The translations under genes were made by a program, and so were the position numbers. From Streptomyces sp. PTY087I2 (lineage in GTDB: Bacteria > Actinomycetota > Actinomycetes > Streptomycetales > Streptomycetaceae), in assembly GCF_001687325.1 (NCBI RefSeq), contig NZ_LZRD01000008.1:124001-188000 (forward strand): a stretch of DNA of 64,000 nt, given 5' to 3'. Below are positions 1-9,057 of this stretch, piece after piece. Under the pieces are notes generated by a model, which searched no databases, was not told the origin of the DNA, and saw only the letters and a list, made by a program, of their open reading frames with translations. Numbering within the stretch: the first letter of the stretch is position 1; every line of letters begins with the position of its first letter.

Positions 1-1155
1 GTGGCCCTGACCCGCGGCGGGGACGACACGACGCCCGTCACCGACAGCGGCGGCGCCGTCCCTTTCCACGGCCTCCATCAGGCCGGGATCGCCACGGCCG
101 TCCAGGACCGGCTGCACTTCGCCGCCTTCGACGTGAGGACGGACGACCGCGCCGAGCTGGTGCGGCTCCTGAAGGAGTGGACGCGCGCCGCCGAGCGGAT
201 GACGGCCGGTCACGAGGTCGGCGAGGGCGCCTACGGCGGCCTGCCGGAGGCTCCGCCGGACGACACCGGCGAGGCCCTCGGCCTCAAGCCGTCCCGGCTC
301 ACCCTCACCATCGGCTTCGGCCCCTCCCTCTTCGACGGCCGCTTCGGCCTGAAGGACAAGCGGCCCGGCGCCTTGATCGACCTGCCGAGGTTCCCCGGCG
401 ACAACCTGGACCCCGCCCGCGGCGGCGGCGACCTCTGCGTGCAGGCGTGCGCCGACGACCCGCAGGTCGCCGTGCACGCGATCCGCAACCTGGCCAGGAT
501 CGGCTTCGGCCGGGCCGCGGTCCGCTGGTCGCAGCTCGGCTTCGGCAAGACGTCCTCCACCACCCCCGACGCGCAGACCCCGCGGAACCTCTTCGGTTTC
601 AAGGACGGCACCCGCAACATCGCGGGCACCGACACCGCCGCACTCGGCCGACACGTGTGGGTCGGCCCGAAGGACGCCACCGGCGGCGGCGCCTGGATGA
701 CCGGCGGATCGTACCTGGTCGCCCGCCGGATCCGGATGAACGTCGAGACCTGGGACCGCACCCCGCTCGTCGAGCAGGAGGACATCTTCGGCCGCGACAA
801 GAGGGAGGGCGCGCCCGTCGGCAGGGTCGAGGAGCACGACGAACCTTTCCTCAAGGCGATGAAGCCTGACTCGCACGTCCGGCTCGCCCACCCGGACAGC
901 AACAGCGGGGCCACGATCCTGCGCCGCGGCTACTCGTTCACGGACGGTACGGACGGTCTCGGCCGCCTCGACGCCGGCCTGTTCTTCCTCGCGTACCAGC
1001 GCGACGTCCGTACCGGCTTCATCCCGGTACAGACCTCGCTGGCCCGCGCGGACTCCCTCAACGAGTACATCCAGCACGTCGGTTCGGCACTCTTCGCCGT
1101 CCCGCCGGGCGTCCGCGACACGGACGACTGGTGGGGCCGCGGCCTCTTCGGCTGA
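1..1155 (+). CDS. efeB: EfeB-type deferrochelatase/Dyp peroxidase, 5' end cut by window
   Basis: Haem-dependent Dyp-type peroxidase of the EfeUOB iron uptake system. In the known family it acts outside the membrane after Tat export, oxidising ferrous iron or releasing iron from haem. The visible 384 residues carry the family GxxDG-type motif FKDGTRN with catalytic Asp at about 202, and His-bearing SHVRLAHP at 292-297 as the likely proximal haem ligand region. The reading frame is open from base 1 and no Tat signal is visible, so the true start lies upstream and the GTG at base 1 is probably not the start. The permease gene efeU follows after 36 bases, which fits an efe operon. An EfeO-like gene, if present, would be upstream of the window. 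Confidence 0.9.
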   Translation: MALTRGGDDTTPVTDSGGAVPFHGLHQAGIATAVQDRLHFAAFDVRTDDRAELVRLLKEWTRAAERMTAGHEVGEGAYGGLPEAPPDDTGEALGLKPSRLTLTIGFGPSLFDGRFGLKDKRPGALIDLPRFPGDNLDPARGGGDLCVQACADDPQVAVHAIRNLARIGFGRAAVRWSQLGFGKTSSTTPDAQTPRNLFGFKDGTRNIAGTDTAALGRHVWVGPKDATGGGAWMTGGSYLVARRIRMNVETWDRTPLVEQEDIFGRDKREGAPVGRVEEHDEPFLKAMKPDSHVRLAHPDSNSGATILRRGYSFTDGTDGLGRLDAGLFFLAYQRDVRTGFIPVQTSLARADSLNEYIQHVGSALFAVPPGVRDTDDWWGRGLFG

Positions 1156-1191
1156 GCCGCCCAGCCATCACCACCCCGGAAGGAGTCCGCC

Positions 1192-2025
1192 GTGTTCGGC
1201 AACTACCTGATCGGCCTCCGCGAGGGTCTCGAGGCCTGCCTGGTCGTCTGTATCCTCATCGCCTACCTGGTGAAGACCGGCCGCAGGGACGCCCTGAAGC
1301 CGATCTGGACCGGAGTCGGCGTGGCCGTCGCCATCTCGCTCGCCTTCGGCGCCGGCCTCGAATTCGGCTCCCAGGAGCTGACCTTCGAGGCGAAGGAGCT
1401 GCTCGGCGGCTCGCTGTCGATCCTCGCCGTGGTGCTGGTGACGTGGATGGTCTTCTGGATGAAGAAGACCGCCCGGCACCTGAAGGCCGATCTGCACAGC
1501 AAGCTGGACACGGCCCTGGAGACGGGCACCGGCGCGCTGGCCGCCACCGCCTTCCTGGCCGTGGGCCGGGAAGGCCTGGAGACCGCGCTGTTCATGTGGG
1601 CGTCGGTCCGCGCCTCCTCCGACGGCAGCCACGCACCGCTGGCCGGGGTGGTCCTCGGCCTGCTGACGGCGACGCTTCTCGGCTGGCTGTTCTACCGGGG
1701 GGCGCTGAAGATCAACCTGGCGAAGTTCTTCACCTGGACCGGCGGCATGCTGGTCGTGGTGGCGGCGGGCGTGCTCGCGTACGGCGTCCACGACCTCCAG
1801 GAGGCCCGCTTCCTCGGCGGCCTCGCCGACAAGGCCTTCGACGTCTCGGCGACGATCCCGCCGGACAGCTGGTACGGCACGCTCCTCAAGGGCATGTTCA
1901 ACTTCCAGCCCGACCCCACCGTGCTGCAAGCCGTCGTGTGGGCCGCCTACATCGTTCCTGTGATGGCGCTCTTCCTCCGGCCCGAGCGTCCCCGGAGGCC
2001 CGCCGCGGTCCCGGCGGGGTCGTAG
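1192..2025 (+). CDS. efeU: FTR1/EfeU family iron permease
   Basis: Integral membrane iron permease of the FTR1 family, partner of the EfeB peroxidase just upstream. It has 277 residues and about seven hydrophobic segments. Both diagnostic REXXE iron-binding motifs are present: REGLE at residues 10-14 in the first membrane segment and REGLE at 126-130 in the middle of the protein. The GTG start at 1192 is set by AAGGAG seven bases upstream. It is likely cotranscribed with efeB. No iron box is visible in the 36-base gap, so any iron control would act at the operon start outside the window. Confidence 0.92.
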   Translation: MFGNYLIGLREGLEACLVVCILIAYLVKTGRRDALKPIWTGVGVAVAISLAFGAGLEFGSQELTFEAKELLGGSLSILAVVLVTWMVFWMKKTARHLKADLHSKLDTALETGTGALAATAFLAVGREGLETALFMWASVRASSDGSHAPLAGVVLGLLTATLLGWLFYRGALKINLAKFFTWTGGMLVVVAAGVLAYGVHDLQEARFLGGLADKAFDVSATIPPDSWYGTLLKGMFNFQPDPTVLQAVVWAAYIVPVMALFLRPERPRRPAAVPAGS

Positions 2026-2064
2026 AAGCCCGGCACGGTCCCAAGGCTCCGGAGGGGCGGCAAC

Positions 2065-2688
2065 GTGTACGAACCGGACGAGACCAGGCCGTCGGCGGAG
2101 CCCGGCTCGGTGGACGCGGCACGAGCGGTGGCCTGGCTCGGTGAGGGCCGAAGCGTGGAGGAGGTGCTGCAACAGGCCCTGACAGGCCCGGCCGACGAGC
2201 GGGACGTCACGCTCGCGCGGATGGGTGACATCCTTCAGGCCACCGCGCAGGGACTCAGCCCCCGGGCCGCCGCCGTATGGGCAGGGGTTCCTGAGCCGGT
2301 CCTGCAAACGTGGATCGAGAAAGACCCAGCGTTCGCCGCGGCGTTCGCCGCGGCTCGGGCCCTGGCTTCCGCCCATGCCACGTGCCCCGGCAAGCAGCAC
2401 ACACCGGCGATGCTCCGGGCCATGCTGGTGGCCATGAGTACCGGTGCCACCATGCTCGATGCCCTCAAGCTGGCGGGATTCAGCGAGTACCGGTTCCGCC
2501 TGCTCTCCCGGTCCTCTCCCGTCCTCGAGTCGCTCCTGGCGGCGGCGCGAAGCGCCAGGCCGTCCCGGCGGAGTGTGTACGTCCCGGGCACGTACCGGCC
2601 GCGGCGCCCCGGCCGCAAGCCCCCACCGCAGGGCGGCTTCCGGCTGGTACGCCGAAGCACCTCTCGCGCCGAGCCGGAAGAGGACTGA
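2065..2688 (+). CDS. Unknown protein with a duplicated HTH-like unit
   Basis: I do not recognise this 207-residue protein. The GTG start is supported by GGAGG at 2051-2055. It contains two similar segments, about residues 52-98 and 113-160. Each reads as a helix-turn-helix-like unit of the sort found in phage terminase small subunits and transposase N-termini: a Gly-Ser/Ala turn, an Ala-rich helix with an aromatic residue, then a DPAF or SPVL motif followed by an AAARA-like helix. The C-terminal 45 residues are basic and proline-rich. It sits 39 bases after efeU in the same orientation, so it may be read through from the efe operon. A DNA-binding or scaffold role is only inference. Confidence 0.55.
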   Translation: MYEPDETRPSAEPGSVDAARAVAWLGEGRSVEEVLQQALTGPADERDVTLARMGDILQATAQGLSPRAAAVWAGVPEPVLQTWIEKDPAFAAAFAAARALASAHATCPGKQHTPAMLRAMLVAMSTGATMLDALKLAGFSEYRFRLLSRSSPVLESLLAAARSARPSRRSVYVPGTYRPRRPGRKPPPQGGFRLVRRSTSRAEPEED

Positions 2689-2759
2689 CCACGGTCACGG
2701 GACCATGGGAGCACTTGGCCGCCGGGAGGGCCGCTGCCGTGGAACTTCCGGACGGCCGG

Positions 2760-4235
2760 CTATGCGGGCGTCAGCCGGCCGACGGGACCGCCGGCGGTGA
2801 CAGTGCCGTCCTCGACGAGGTGGAAGGTGTCGGTGTAGCGGGAGACGAGGTGGTGTTCGTGGGAGACGACGACGAGGGTCGTGCCGTGGACCTCGCGTAT
2901 CCGGTCAAGGAGGTCCATGACGTCGGTGGCGGTCCGCGCATCGAGGGCGGAGGTGACCTCGTCGCACAGGAGTATGTCGGGGCCGGCGGCGAGGGCGCGG
3001 GCGATGGAGACGCGCTGGCGCTGGCCGCCGGACAATTCGCCGGGGTAGCGGTCGGCGTGGCCGGCGGTCAAGCCGACCTGGTCGAGCAGTTCGGCGATCC
3101 GGCCGGGTACCGCGCGCTTGGGCAGCGTGCTGTGCAGACGGAGGGGGCGGGCGAGCTGCTGAGCGATGGTGTGACGGGGGTTGAGGGTGTCGACGGGGTT
3201 CTGCGGGATCAGCTGAATGCGGCGCTGCTGTTCCCGGGTGCGGCGCCGGACGTCGGCGGCGACGGTCCGGCCGTCGAGCGTCACGTGTCCGGTGTGGGCC
3301 GGGTGCAGGCCGGCAAGGACGCGCAGCAGAGTGGACTTGCCGGATCCGGAGGGACCGACGACGGCGCAGGCGGTGCCGGGCAGCGCGGTGAGCGCGGCCC
3401 CGGACAGGACGGTGCGGCGGTCGCGACCCGTCCTGAAGTAGGCGTCGACCGCCGTAGCGGCCAGTCCGGCTTCGACCCCGGCAGCGGCGGGGCCCGTGTC
3501 CGGACCCGGTGGGGCGGCCATGGCCCTCGGGGTGGTTCTGCCGGGGGACTTGGGGGTGAGGCGGATGGTGTGGTCGGCGCAGTTCTCGGCGAGGTGCGAG
3601 TCGTGGGTGGCCAGGACGACGGCGAGGTCACGGTGGGCGGCGAGGTCCCGCAGCAGATGGGCGATCTCGTCGCGCAGCGCGGTGTCGAGCCCGGCGGTGG
3701 GTTCGTCGAGGAGGAGAATCCGGGGGCTCCGGGCGAGGGCGCGGGCAAGGGCGACACGGCGCTGCTGGCCTCCGGACAGGGCTGTGGGCCGCCTGTCGGC
3801 GATGCCGGTGTCAGTGGGCAGGCGGCATTCGGTGAGGAGGGCGTGAACGGTCTCCTCACCGGAGGAGGCGGCCAGTTCGGTGAGCAGACCCCGCACGGTC
3901 ATGTGGGGGTTGAGTGCTGAGCCGGGGTCCTGTCCGACGTAGGCGACGGCTGTGCGGCGCAGGGTGCGCAGTTCGGCGTCGGGCAGTTCGTGCGGGGTGT
4001 GGCCGAGGACGTCCAGGGTGCCGGAGACCCGGGCGCCGGCCGGGAGGTGTCCGGCGAGGGCACGCAGGAGGGTGGTCTTGCCGCTGCCGGAGGCGCCCAT
4101 GAGGGCGGTGATCTGTCCGGCCTTGATCCGGACGGTGGTCGCTGGCAGCAGAAGGGTGTTACTGAGTCGTATCTCCAGGGCGGAGGCGGTGATGAGCGAC
4201 TGTGCCGTGTCGTCCGGTGGGGTGGGTGCGCTCAT
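2760..4235 (-). CDS. ABC transporter, fused double ATPase (DppD-DppF type)
   Basis: 491-residue cytoplasmic ATPase with two complete nucleotide-binding domains in one chain, as in peptide/nickel/metallophore importers. The N-terminal half has Walker [10 protein letters not shown], signature LSGGQQRR and Walker [13 protein letters not shown]. The C-terminal half has [17 protein letters not shown] and [12 protein letters not shown]. The start MSAPTPP at 4235 overlaps the upstream permease stop by four bases (ATGA), giving translational coupling; the longer open frame upstream of it is not coding. It is the last gene of the leftward SBP-permease-permease-ATPase operon, whose promoter carries an iron box, so the substrate is inferred to be an iron or other metal chelate. 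Confidence 0.9.
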   Translation of the reverse strand: MSAPTPPDDTAQSLITASALEIRLSNTLLLPATTVRIKAGQITALMGASGSGKTTLLRALAGHLPAGARVSGTLDVLGHTPHELPDAELRTLRRTAVAYVGQDPGSALNPHMTVRGLLTELAASSGEETVHALLTECRLPTDTGIADRRPTALSGGQQRRVALARALARSPRILLLDEPTAGLDTALRDEIAHLLRDLAAHRDLAVVLATHDSHLAENCADHTIRLTPKSPGRTTPRAMAAPPGPDTGPAAAGVEAGLAATAVDAYFRTGRDRRTVLSGAALTALPGTACAVVGPSGSGKSTLLRVLAGLHPAHTGHVTLDGRTVAADVRRRTREQQRRIQLIPQNPVDTLNPRHTIAQQLARPLRLHSTLPKRAVPGRIAELLDQVGLTAGHADRYPGELSGGQRQRVSIARALAAGPDILLCDEVTSALDARTATDVMDLLDRIREVHGTTLVVVSHEHHLVSRYTDTFHLVEDGTVTAGGPVGRLTPA

Positions 4236-5074
4236 GTGCGGGACGCCGCCTTCGTGGTGGTGTCGGGGGCCAGGGTGTGGGTGACCACGGAGACAGTGAT
4301 GGCCACGGCGGCGATGGCGAGGCTGGGGGCAAGGACGGCCCAGGGGTTGAGGAGGATGCCGGGGGCGTTCTCGCGGATCATGAGGGACCAGTCTGAGGCG
4401 GGCGGCTGGGGGCCGATCTGGAGGAAGCCGGCCATGGAGATGACGTAGACGGCCTCGACGAACCGGAGGCCGAACAGGGTCAGGACGGTGGAGCGGAGGT
4501 TGGGCAGGATCTCGTGCAGGGCTGTGTAGCGGGTGGACTCGCCGCGGGCGAGGGCCGCTTCGGCATATCCGGCGGTGGCAAGAGGGGAGGCTGCCGCGGA
4601 GACGACGCGGATCGCGTACGGGGCGCCGAGGACGATGGCGGCGGCGATGACAGCCAGGCGTCCGCCGCCGGGCCAGGCGAGCGCGATCAGCATGATGCCG
4701 AGCAGAGGCGGCAGGAGGATCGCGATGTCGGCGCCGCGTTCGACGGCCCGGCCGAGGGCCGGACGCAGGACGGCGACGCAGCCGATGAGAGCGGCGGCCG
4801 CGGTCGTGACGGTGGCGACGAGCAGGGCGCCGGCGACGAGGAGACCGCCGCCGTGCAGGACGCGGCTGAGAACGTCGCGGCCGAGCTGATCCCCACCGAG
4901 GATCGCTCCCTCTCCCGGCGCGGCAAAGGGCGCGGTGACGGGGGTGTCGAGGGCATGCGGTGCGAGAAGCGGCCCGATCGCGGCCAGAAGCAGCGGCAGC
5001 GCGGCGAAGGCCATGAGCACGGTCGTCTTCGCCCGCCGTGCGGTTCGAGGGGCCGCGGGGAGGGTCGCGGTCAT
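4232..5074 (-). CDS. ABC transporter permease (DppC type)
   Basis: 280-residue inner-membrane permease of the BPD_transp_1 family, second permease of the family-5 importer. An N-terminal hydrophobic helix (about residues 18-38) is followed by the short periplasmic stretch [12 protein letters not shown], characteristic of DppC/OppC/NikC-type subunits, then five more membrane segments and an EAA-like loop. The start MTATLP at 5074 overlaps the stop of the upstream permease by four bases, and its own stop overlaps the ATPase start. Gene order and overlaps indicate one transcript and one complex with the neighbouring permease, ATPase and lipoprotein. Confidence 0.88.
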   Translation of the reverse strand: MTATLPAAPRTARRAKTTVLMAFAALPLLLAAIGPLLAPHALDTPVTAPFAAPGEGAILGGDQLGRDVLSRVLHGGGLLVAGALLVATVTTAAAALIGCVAVLRPALGRAVERGADIAILLPPLLGIMLIALAWPGGGRLAVIAAAIVLGAPYAIRVVSAAASPLATAGYAEAALARGESTRYTALHEILPNLRSTVLTLFGLRFVEAVYVISMAGFLQIGPQPPASDWSLMIRENAPGILLNPWAVLAPSLAIAAVAITVSVVTHTLAPDTTTKAASRT

Positions 5075-6090
5075 GCGCGGGCTCCGAGGGTGGCGTGGCG
5101 GATGAGGTCGGCGGCCAGGAGCACGAGGCTGATGACGGCGCCGGCACAGATGACGACTCCGGCGATGAGCGGGGTGTCGCGGGCGGCGACGGCGCTGGCG
5201 AGGACGGTGCCGATACCGGGGTAGTTGAAAAGGGTCTCGACGACGACGGCTCCGCCGAAGAGCATGCCGGTGGACGTGGCGATGCCGGTGGCGATGGCCG
5301 GGACCGCGCCGGGCAGTTGGTGGCGCAGCAGCACTCGGTGGAGGGGTACCCCATCGAGGTGGGCTGCTTCCACGTGGGGGGCGGCGGCCTGGTCGGCGAG
5401 GGCTCCGCGGACGACGCGGGTGTTCCAGCCGGTCTGTGGGATGAGCAGGGCCAGGACCGGCATGATCAGCATGGTCCACGACGTGGGGCGGCCGTCGCCG
5501 CCGGTCACGGTGACGGCCGGGAGCCAGCCCGTCCACAGCGACAGCACCAGGAGCAGGGCCGCGGAGACGACGAACTCCGGGACGGCGAAGGCGGCGGTGG
5601 ACACGTGGGAGATGAGTCGGTCGGCCATGCGGCCGGGACGGGCGGCGGCCCGACAGCCCAGTGCGAGGGACGAGATGACGGTGAGCGCGAAGGCGGTGAG
5701 CGCGAGAAGGAGGGTGTTGGGCAGCGGGTCGGCGAGGAGGTCGGTGACCTTCTGCCCGCGTGCGGAGGTGCCCAGGTCCCCGGTGGGCAGGGCGGACATC
5801 CAGTCGGCGAACCGCTCCCACACCGGCCGGTCCAGGCCGAGCAGGTGGCGGCGCTCGGCGAGGTCGGCGGCGCTCTCGCCGCGCTCGGCCGCGGCGCCGG
5901 CGGCGTCGCCGGGCAGGGCCTCGACTGCGGCGAACACCAGGGCGAGCAGGACGACGAGCATCAGCGCGCGCCGCCCGACCGCCGCCGCGATCCGCCGGGG
6001 GAGGTACGTGGCACGGCGCGGCACGGTGGCCGACCCCGCTCCGGGGGCGGCCACCGCACCGGTCTTGGCCGATCGGCTCAACTCAGCCAC
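5071..6090 (-). CDS. ABC transporter permease (DppB type)
   Basis: 339-residue membrane permease of the DppB/OppB class. It has one N-terminal helix near residues 43-60, a long external loop containing [14 protein letters not shown], then a cluster of five membrane segments with the coupling loop [19 protein letters not shown]. The chosen GTG start at 6090 (VAELSRSAK) overlaps the end of the binding-protein gene by 13 bases; an upstream extension in the same frame is arginine-rich shadow sequence. It pairs with the DppC-type permease downstream. Substrate is inferred from the iron box before the operon and from the divergent biosynthetic operon. Confidence 0.87.
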   Translation of the reverse strand: MAELSRSAKTGAVAAPGAGSATVPRRATYLPRRIAAAVGRRALMLVVLLALVFAAVEALPGDAAGAAAERGESAADLAERRHLLGLDRPVWERFADWMSALPTGDLGTSARGQKVTDLLADPLPNTLLLALTAFALTVISSLALGCRAAARPGRMADRLISHVSTAAFAVPEFVVSAALLLVLSLWTGWLPAVTVTGGDGRPTSWTMLIMPVLALLIPQTGWNTRVVRGALADQAAAPHVEAAHLDGVPLHRVLLRHQLPGAVPAIATGIATSTGMLFGGAVVVETLFNYPGIGTVLASAVAARDTPLIAGVVICAGAVISLVLLAADLIRHATLGARA

Positions 6091-7637
6091 ACGCCTTCGA
6101 GCTGGACCCGGCCGTAGCCGGCGAGCCCGGGCAGGTTCTGAACCTTGGCGGCGGCGAGGTCGATGCCGTCGGCCATGCCCCACAGCAGGTAGCCCGAGCG
6201 GTCGTGCTCGATCTGCTGGAGCTCCTTCAGGGCTGCGGCACGTCGGCCGGCGTCGGCGGTGCCGATGACCTTGCGGTAGGAGGCGTCGAAGCCCGGGTCG
6301 TTCCAGCCGGCCTCGTTCTGTCCGGCCTCGCTGACCATGGTCTTGGACGCGAAGAAGACCACGGAGTCGTTGGTGCCCCAGTAGGTGGTGTAGAAGTCGC
6401 CGCTCTTCCAGGTCTTCTCCCAGAAGGCGCCGGACTCCTGCTTGACGACCTTGATCCTGATGCCGGCTTCGCGGGCCTGGTTGGCGAAGAGGGTGGCGGA
6501 GTCGGCGAGGCCGGAGATGTCCTCGGTGGTGACGAGTTCGTAGGTCTTCGACAGGTCGAAGCCCGCGTCGGCCAGGAGTTGCCCGGCCCTGGCCAGGTCG
6601 CGCTTGCGCTGGGGTATGTCCTTGGCGAAGGCGGGGTCGCCGGTGCCGAGGATGTCGTTGGCGACGGTGCCGTAACCGGACAGGACCTGCTTGACCATCG
6701 CGTCACGGTCGACGACCAGGCGCATCGCCTCGCGGACCCGCTCGTCGGCGAAGGGGCTGCCCTTGGCGGTCCGCATGACGATCGGCATCGCCATGTCGTC
6801 GGGGCGGCGCAGGACCTGGATGTCCTTGCGGGTCTCGGCGGTGCGGGCGGCGACGGCGCCGGCGTTGGAGGCGAGGTCGATCTGTCCGGCGAGGAGGGCG
6901 TTCGCCATCGCCTGTGGGGTCTCGAACATGGTGACCTCGATGGCGTCGAGGTGCACGGTGCCGCCGTGCCACGTGTCGTTTCGGACCAGGCGGGCGTTGC
7001 CACCGCGGAACCAGTCCAGTTTGAACGGGCCCGTTCCGGGAGCCTTGTCGAGCTCGGAGTCCTTGGTGCCCTTCTTCATGATGAAGGTCGCGAAGCGGGT
7101 CAGCACGGGGAATTCGGCGTTGGCGTAGTCGGAGACCAGCACAACGGTGTCGGTGCCTTCGGCCGTGATGTTCTTCGCCTGGATGCCGGGAAGGCGGGCC
7201 GCTCCCGAGGGGGTGTTGCGCAGCCGCTGGAGCGACCAGACGACATCCTCGGCGGTGACCGGGGTCCCGTCGTGGAACACGGCTCCCTCGGCGATCTTGA
7301 ACTTCCAGGTCCTGAGGTCTGCCGAGGACTCCCACGAAGCGGCAAGTCGCGGTGCGGTGTTGGTCTTGTCGCCGGGGGCAGTCAGGGTGTCGAAGGCCAG
7401 GGCGAGCACGAGGTAGTCGCTTTCGTTGGCCTGGGTGCCGTGCGGGTCGCGGGTGATCGCGCCGGCCCGGCCGAGGGCGCCCACCCGCAGGGTGCCTCCG
7501 GAACGGGGCTCGGCACCGTCCGCGGTGGGCGACGAGGACCCCTTGGAGCTCTCGCCACCACCACCGCAGGCCGCGAGAAGTCCCGCCGCTCCGATGCCGG
7601 TGCCGGCCCACAGCATCTGTCGTCTGGTGACGCCCAC
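6078..7637 (-). CDS. Family-5 extracellular binding lipoprotein of the iron-box ABC importer
   Basis: 519-residue solute-binding protein of the SBP_bac_5 (DppA/NikA/CntA) family. The N-terminus has a twin-arginine-like TRRQM stretch and a lipobox LLAAC with Cys24, so it should be exported and lipid-anchored outside the membrane. The mature part has the family hallmarks: AEGAVFHDGTPVTAEDVVWSL near the N-terminal third and RVREAMRLVVDRDAM in the middle. Start GTG at 7637 has AGGA nine bases upstream. The promoter region carries a strong iron box at 7669-7687. Members of this family bind peptides, nickel, or opine-type metallophores such as staphylopine; a chelate made by the divergent operon is the favoured substrate. 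Confidence 0.88.
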   Translation of the reverse strand: MGVTRRQMLWAGTGIGAAGLLAACGGGGESSKGSSSPTADGAEPRSGGTLRVGALGRAGAITRDPHGTQANESDYLVLALAFDTLTAPGDKTNTAPRLAASWESSADLRTWKFKIAEGAVFHDGTPVTAEDVVWSLQRLRNTPSGAARLPGIQAKNITAEGTDTVVLVSDYANAEFPVLTRFATFIMKKGTKDSELDKAPGTGPFKLDWFRGGNARLVRNDTWHGGTVHLDAIEVTMFETPQAMANALLAGQIDLASNAGAVAARTAETRKDIQVLRRPDDMAMPIVMRTAKGSPFADERVREAMRLVVDRDAMVKQVLSGYGTVANDILGTGDPAFAKDIPQRKRDLARAGQLLADAGFDLSKTYELVTTEDISGLADSATLFANQAREAGIRIKVVKQESGAFWEKTWKSGDFYTTYWGTNDSVVFFASKTMVSEAGQNEAGWNDPGFDASYRKVIGTADAGRRAAALKELQQIEHDRSGYLLWGMADGIDLAAAKVQNLPGLAGYGRVQLEGVWLS

Positions 7638-7668
7638 GTCAGGTCCTCGTCTCAGGTCGTACTCGGGG

Positions 7669-7687
7669 GTTGCTTAGGCTCACCTAA
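7669..7687 (-). promoter_or_regulatory. Iron box (DtxR/DmdR-type) before the ABC importer operon
   Basis: The 19 bases match 16 of 19 positions of the Streptomyces DmdR1 iron box as I remember it, and contain the core TTAGGCTCACCTAA with perfect TTAGG/CCTAA arms at 7674-7687. It lies 32 bases upstream of the GTG start of the binding-protein gene, where a bound repressor would block transcription. Inferred: the importer is repressed when ferrous iron is plentiful. Confidence 0.82.
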
Positions 7688-7784
7688 CCGAAGTCGGCCA
7701 ACCTGCGCAACCACCTCCACCCTGTCCCGGAACCCGCCCACGAACAGCAGGAGCGGAGTAAATTCCCTGGTCAGAAGCATATTT

Positions 7785-7805
7785 GACGCATCATCAGAAT
7801 GCGTC
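7785..7805. promoter_or_regulatory. Perfect inverted repeat in the divergent promoter
   Basis: GACGCAT and ATGCGTC form perfect 7-base arms around a 7-base spacer, between the two iron boxes of the divergent transport and biosynthesis operons. It sits about 25 bases upstream of the -35 proposed for the rightward operon. This is a sensible place for an activator or a second repressor. It does not resemble the iron box. The regulator is unknown. Confidence 0.45.
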
Positions 7806-7829
7806 GAGGGTGGCGAAAATTCGACTACG

Positions 7830-7870
7830 TTGATGTAGACGAAGTTCTCGATTAGGGTTGCCTTACCTGT
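7830..7870 (+). promoter_or_regulatory. Promoter with overlapping iron box for the rightward biosynthetic operon
   Basis: TTGATG at 7830-7835 and TAGGGT at 7853-7858 are separated by 17 bases and match a Streptomyces vegetative promoter well. A 19-base sequence at 7852-7870 matches 13 of 19 positions of the remembered DmdR1 box and covers the -10 element. It is weaker than the box at 7669-7687. The first gene starts at 8018, which implies a leader of about 150 bases. Confidence 0.6.
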
Positions 7871-8017
7871 TCGGCGGGGCTACTTTCCTGCTGTCCGACA
7901 GAGCCCCGAGACGCGCTGTTCCGACCCCCCTCCCCGCGTTCTTCCCACCGCTTTCGAGCCGGTGCGGCACCGCCGCACGTCCGCGCTCAGCTCCGCCCTG
8001 CCCCGGAAGGTGCCACC

Positions 8018-9007
8018 GTGCCCACCTGCCCTGCCCCCGTGCGCCCTCTCGACGCCACCACCGCCTGCGAGCTGACCACCGCAGCCGCCAAGCTCCTCGC
8101 CGAACACGGCTCCGCGACCTCCCCCGAGCTACTGGCCGCCCTGCCCGAAGCCTGCGCCCGGCTCGGTGACACGGTCCGCCAGGCGCTGCGCCCGGTCGAC
8201 ACCGCCGACGGCCTGTTCGTCCTGCGCGGCCTGCACCTCGACGACACCGGACTCGCGCCCACACCCGGACACTGGTCCACCGTCGGGGACGCCGGCGCGG
8301 TCTGGGACGTCGTCCTCCTGCTCGTATCGGCCCTGATGGGCACCCCGATCGCCTGGGACGGCCAGCAGGACGGCCGCTTCGTCCACAACATCGTCCCCTC
8401 GCCCGGCCACGAGAACGAGCAGACCGGCGCCTCCAGCAACGTGCTCCTCACCCCGCACACCGAGGACGCCTTCCACCCCGGCCGCGCCCACCTACTGCTG
8501 CTGGCCTGCATGCGCAACCACGACCACATCGCCACCACCGCCGCCAGCATCCGCCTCACCGCGCTGACGGACGAGGACGTCGAGCAGCTCAAGCGCCCGG
8601 TCGTACCGATCCTGCCCGACGACGCCTACGAGCAGGCCCAGCGGTTCGCCGGCCGGCCCGCTCCCGTCCCCACCCTGTTCGACGGCGGCGACGGCCTCAC
8701 CCTGCGCTTCGACCCGGCCTACACCCCGCTCGACGACGCCGACGAGGCCTGGCGGGCGGCGTACGGGCGGCTGGAGGACGAACTGGCCCGTGTCTCGGTC
8801 GCGGTGAGCCTGGAGCCCGGCGACGTCCTGGTCGTCGACAACGACGTCGTCGTCCACGGCCGCGTCCCCTTCAAGGCCCGCTACGACGGTACCGACCGCT
8901 GGCTCAAGCGCGCCTCGGTCCGCGTCGAAGGCCGCCCGACCCGCCCGCTCGCCGAGCACGACGAGCACGGCTACGGCCAGGCCGCCCTCACCGCTTGGAC
9001 CGACTGA
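8018..9007 (+). CDS. Clavaminate-synthase/TauD-like Fe(II)/2-oxoglutarate oxygenase
   Basis: 329-residue non-haem iron oxygenase. The iron triad is visible as His147-x-Glu149 in PHTEDAFHPGR and His280 in VVHGR; the 2-oxoglutarate arginine is probably Arg294 in DRWLKR. The HxE form and spacing closely follow clavaminate synthase (remembered as H144/E146/H279/R293) and VioC/AsnO-type amino-acid beta-hydroxylases, rather than TauD, which uses HxD. It should therefore hydroxylate or desaturate a free or lightly modified amino acid. GTG start has GGAAGG seven bases upstream. First gene of an iron-box operon with diaminopropionate-type enzymes; the hydroxyl group could be a metal ligand. Exact substrate unknown. 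Confidence 0.82.
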   Translation: MPTCPAPVRPLDATTACELTTAAAKLLAEHGSATSPELLAALPEACARLGDTVRQALRPVDTADGLFVLRGLHLDDTGLAPTPGHWSTVGDAGAVWDVVLLLVSALMGTPIAWDGQQDGRFVHNIVPSPGHENEQTGASSNVLLTPHTEDAFHPGRAHLLLLACMRNHDHIATTAASIRLTALTDEDVEQLKRPVVPILPDDAYEQAQRFAGRPAPVPTLFDGGDGLTLRFDPAYTPLDDADEAWRAAYGRLEDELARVSVAVSLEPGDVLVVDNDVVVHGRVPFKARYDGTDRWLKRASVRVEGRPTRPLAEHDEHGYGQAALTAWTD

Positions 9008-9057
9008 CCCGCCGCACGCCGCTCCGCCGCAACTCCACCACTTCGAAAGGGCCCCTC

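Noticed and set aside
2760-5354. A continuous 864-residue version of the ABC ATPase
   Set aside because: Residues before MSAPTPP are Arg/Pro/His-rich and antisense-like; the two permease genes occupy that DNA in another frame with ATGA junctions.
7669-7870. Zur (zinc) box in the metallophore promoter
   Set aside because: No TGAAAATGATTTTCA-like palindrome was visible; the elements present fit the iron box, although a weak Zur site cannot be excluded by eye.
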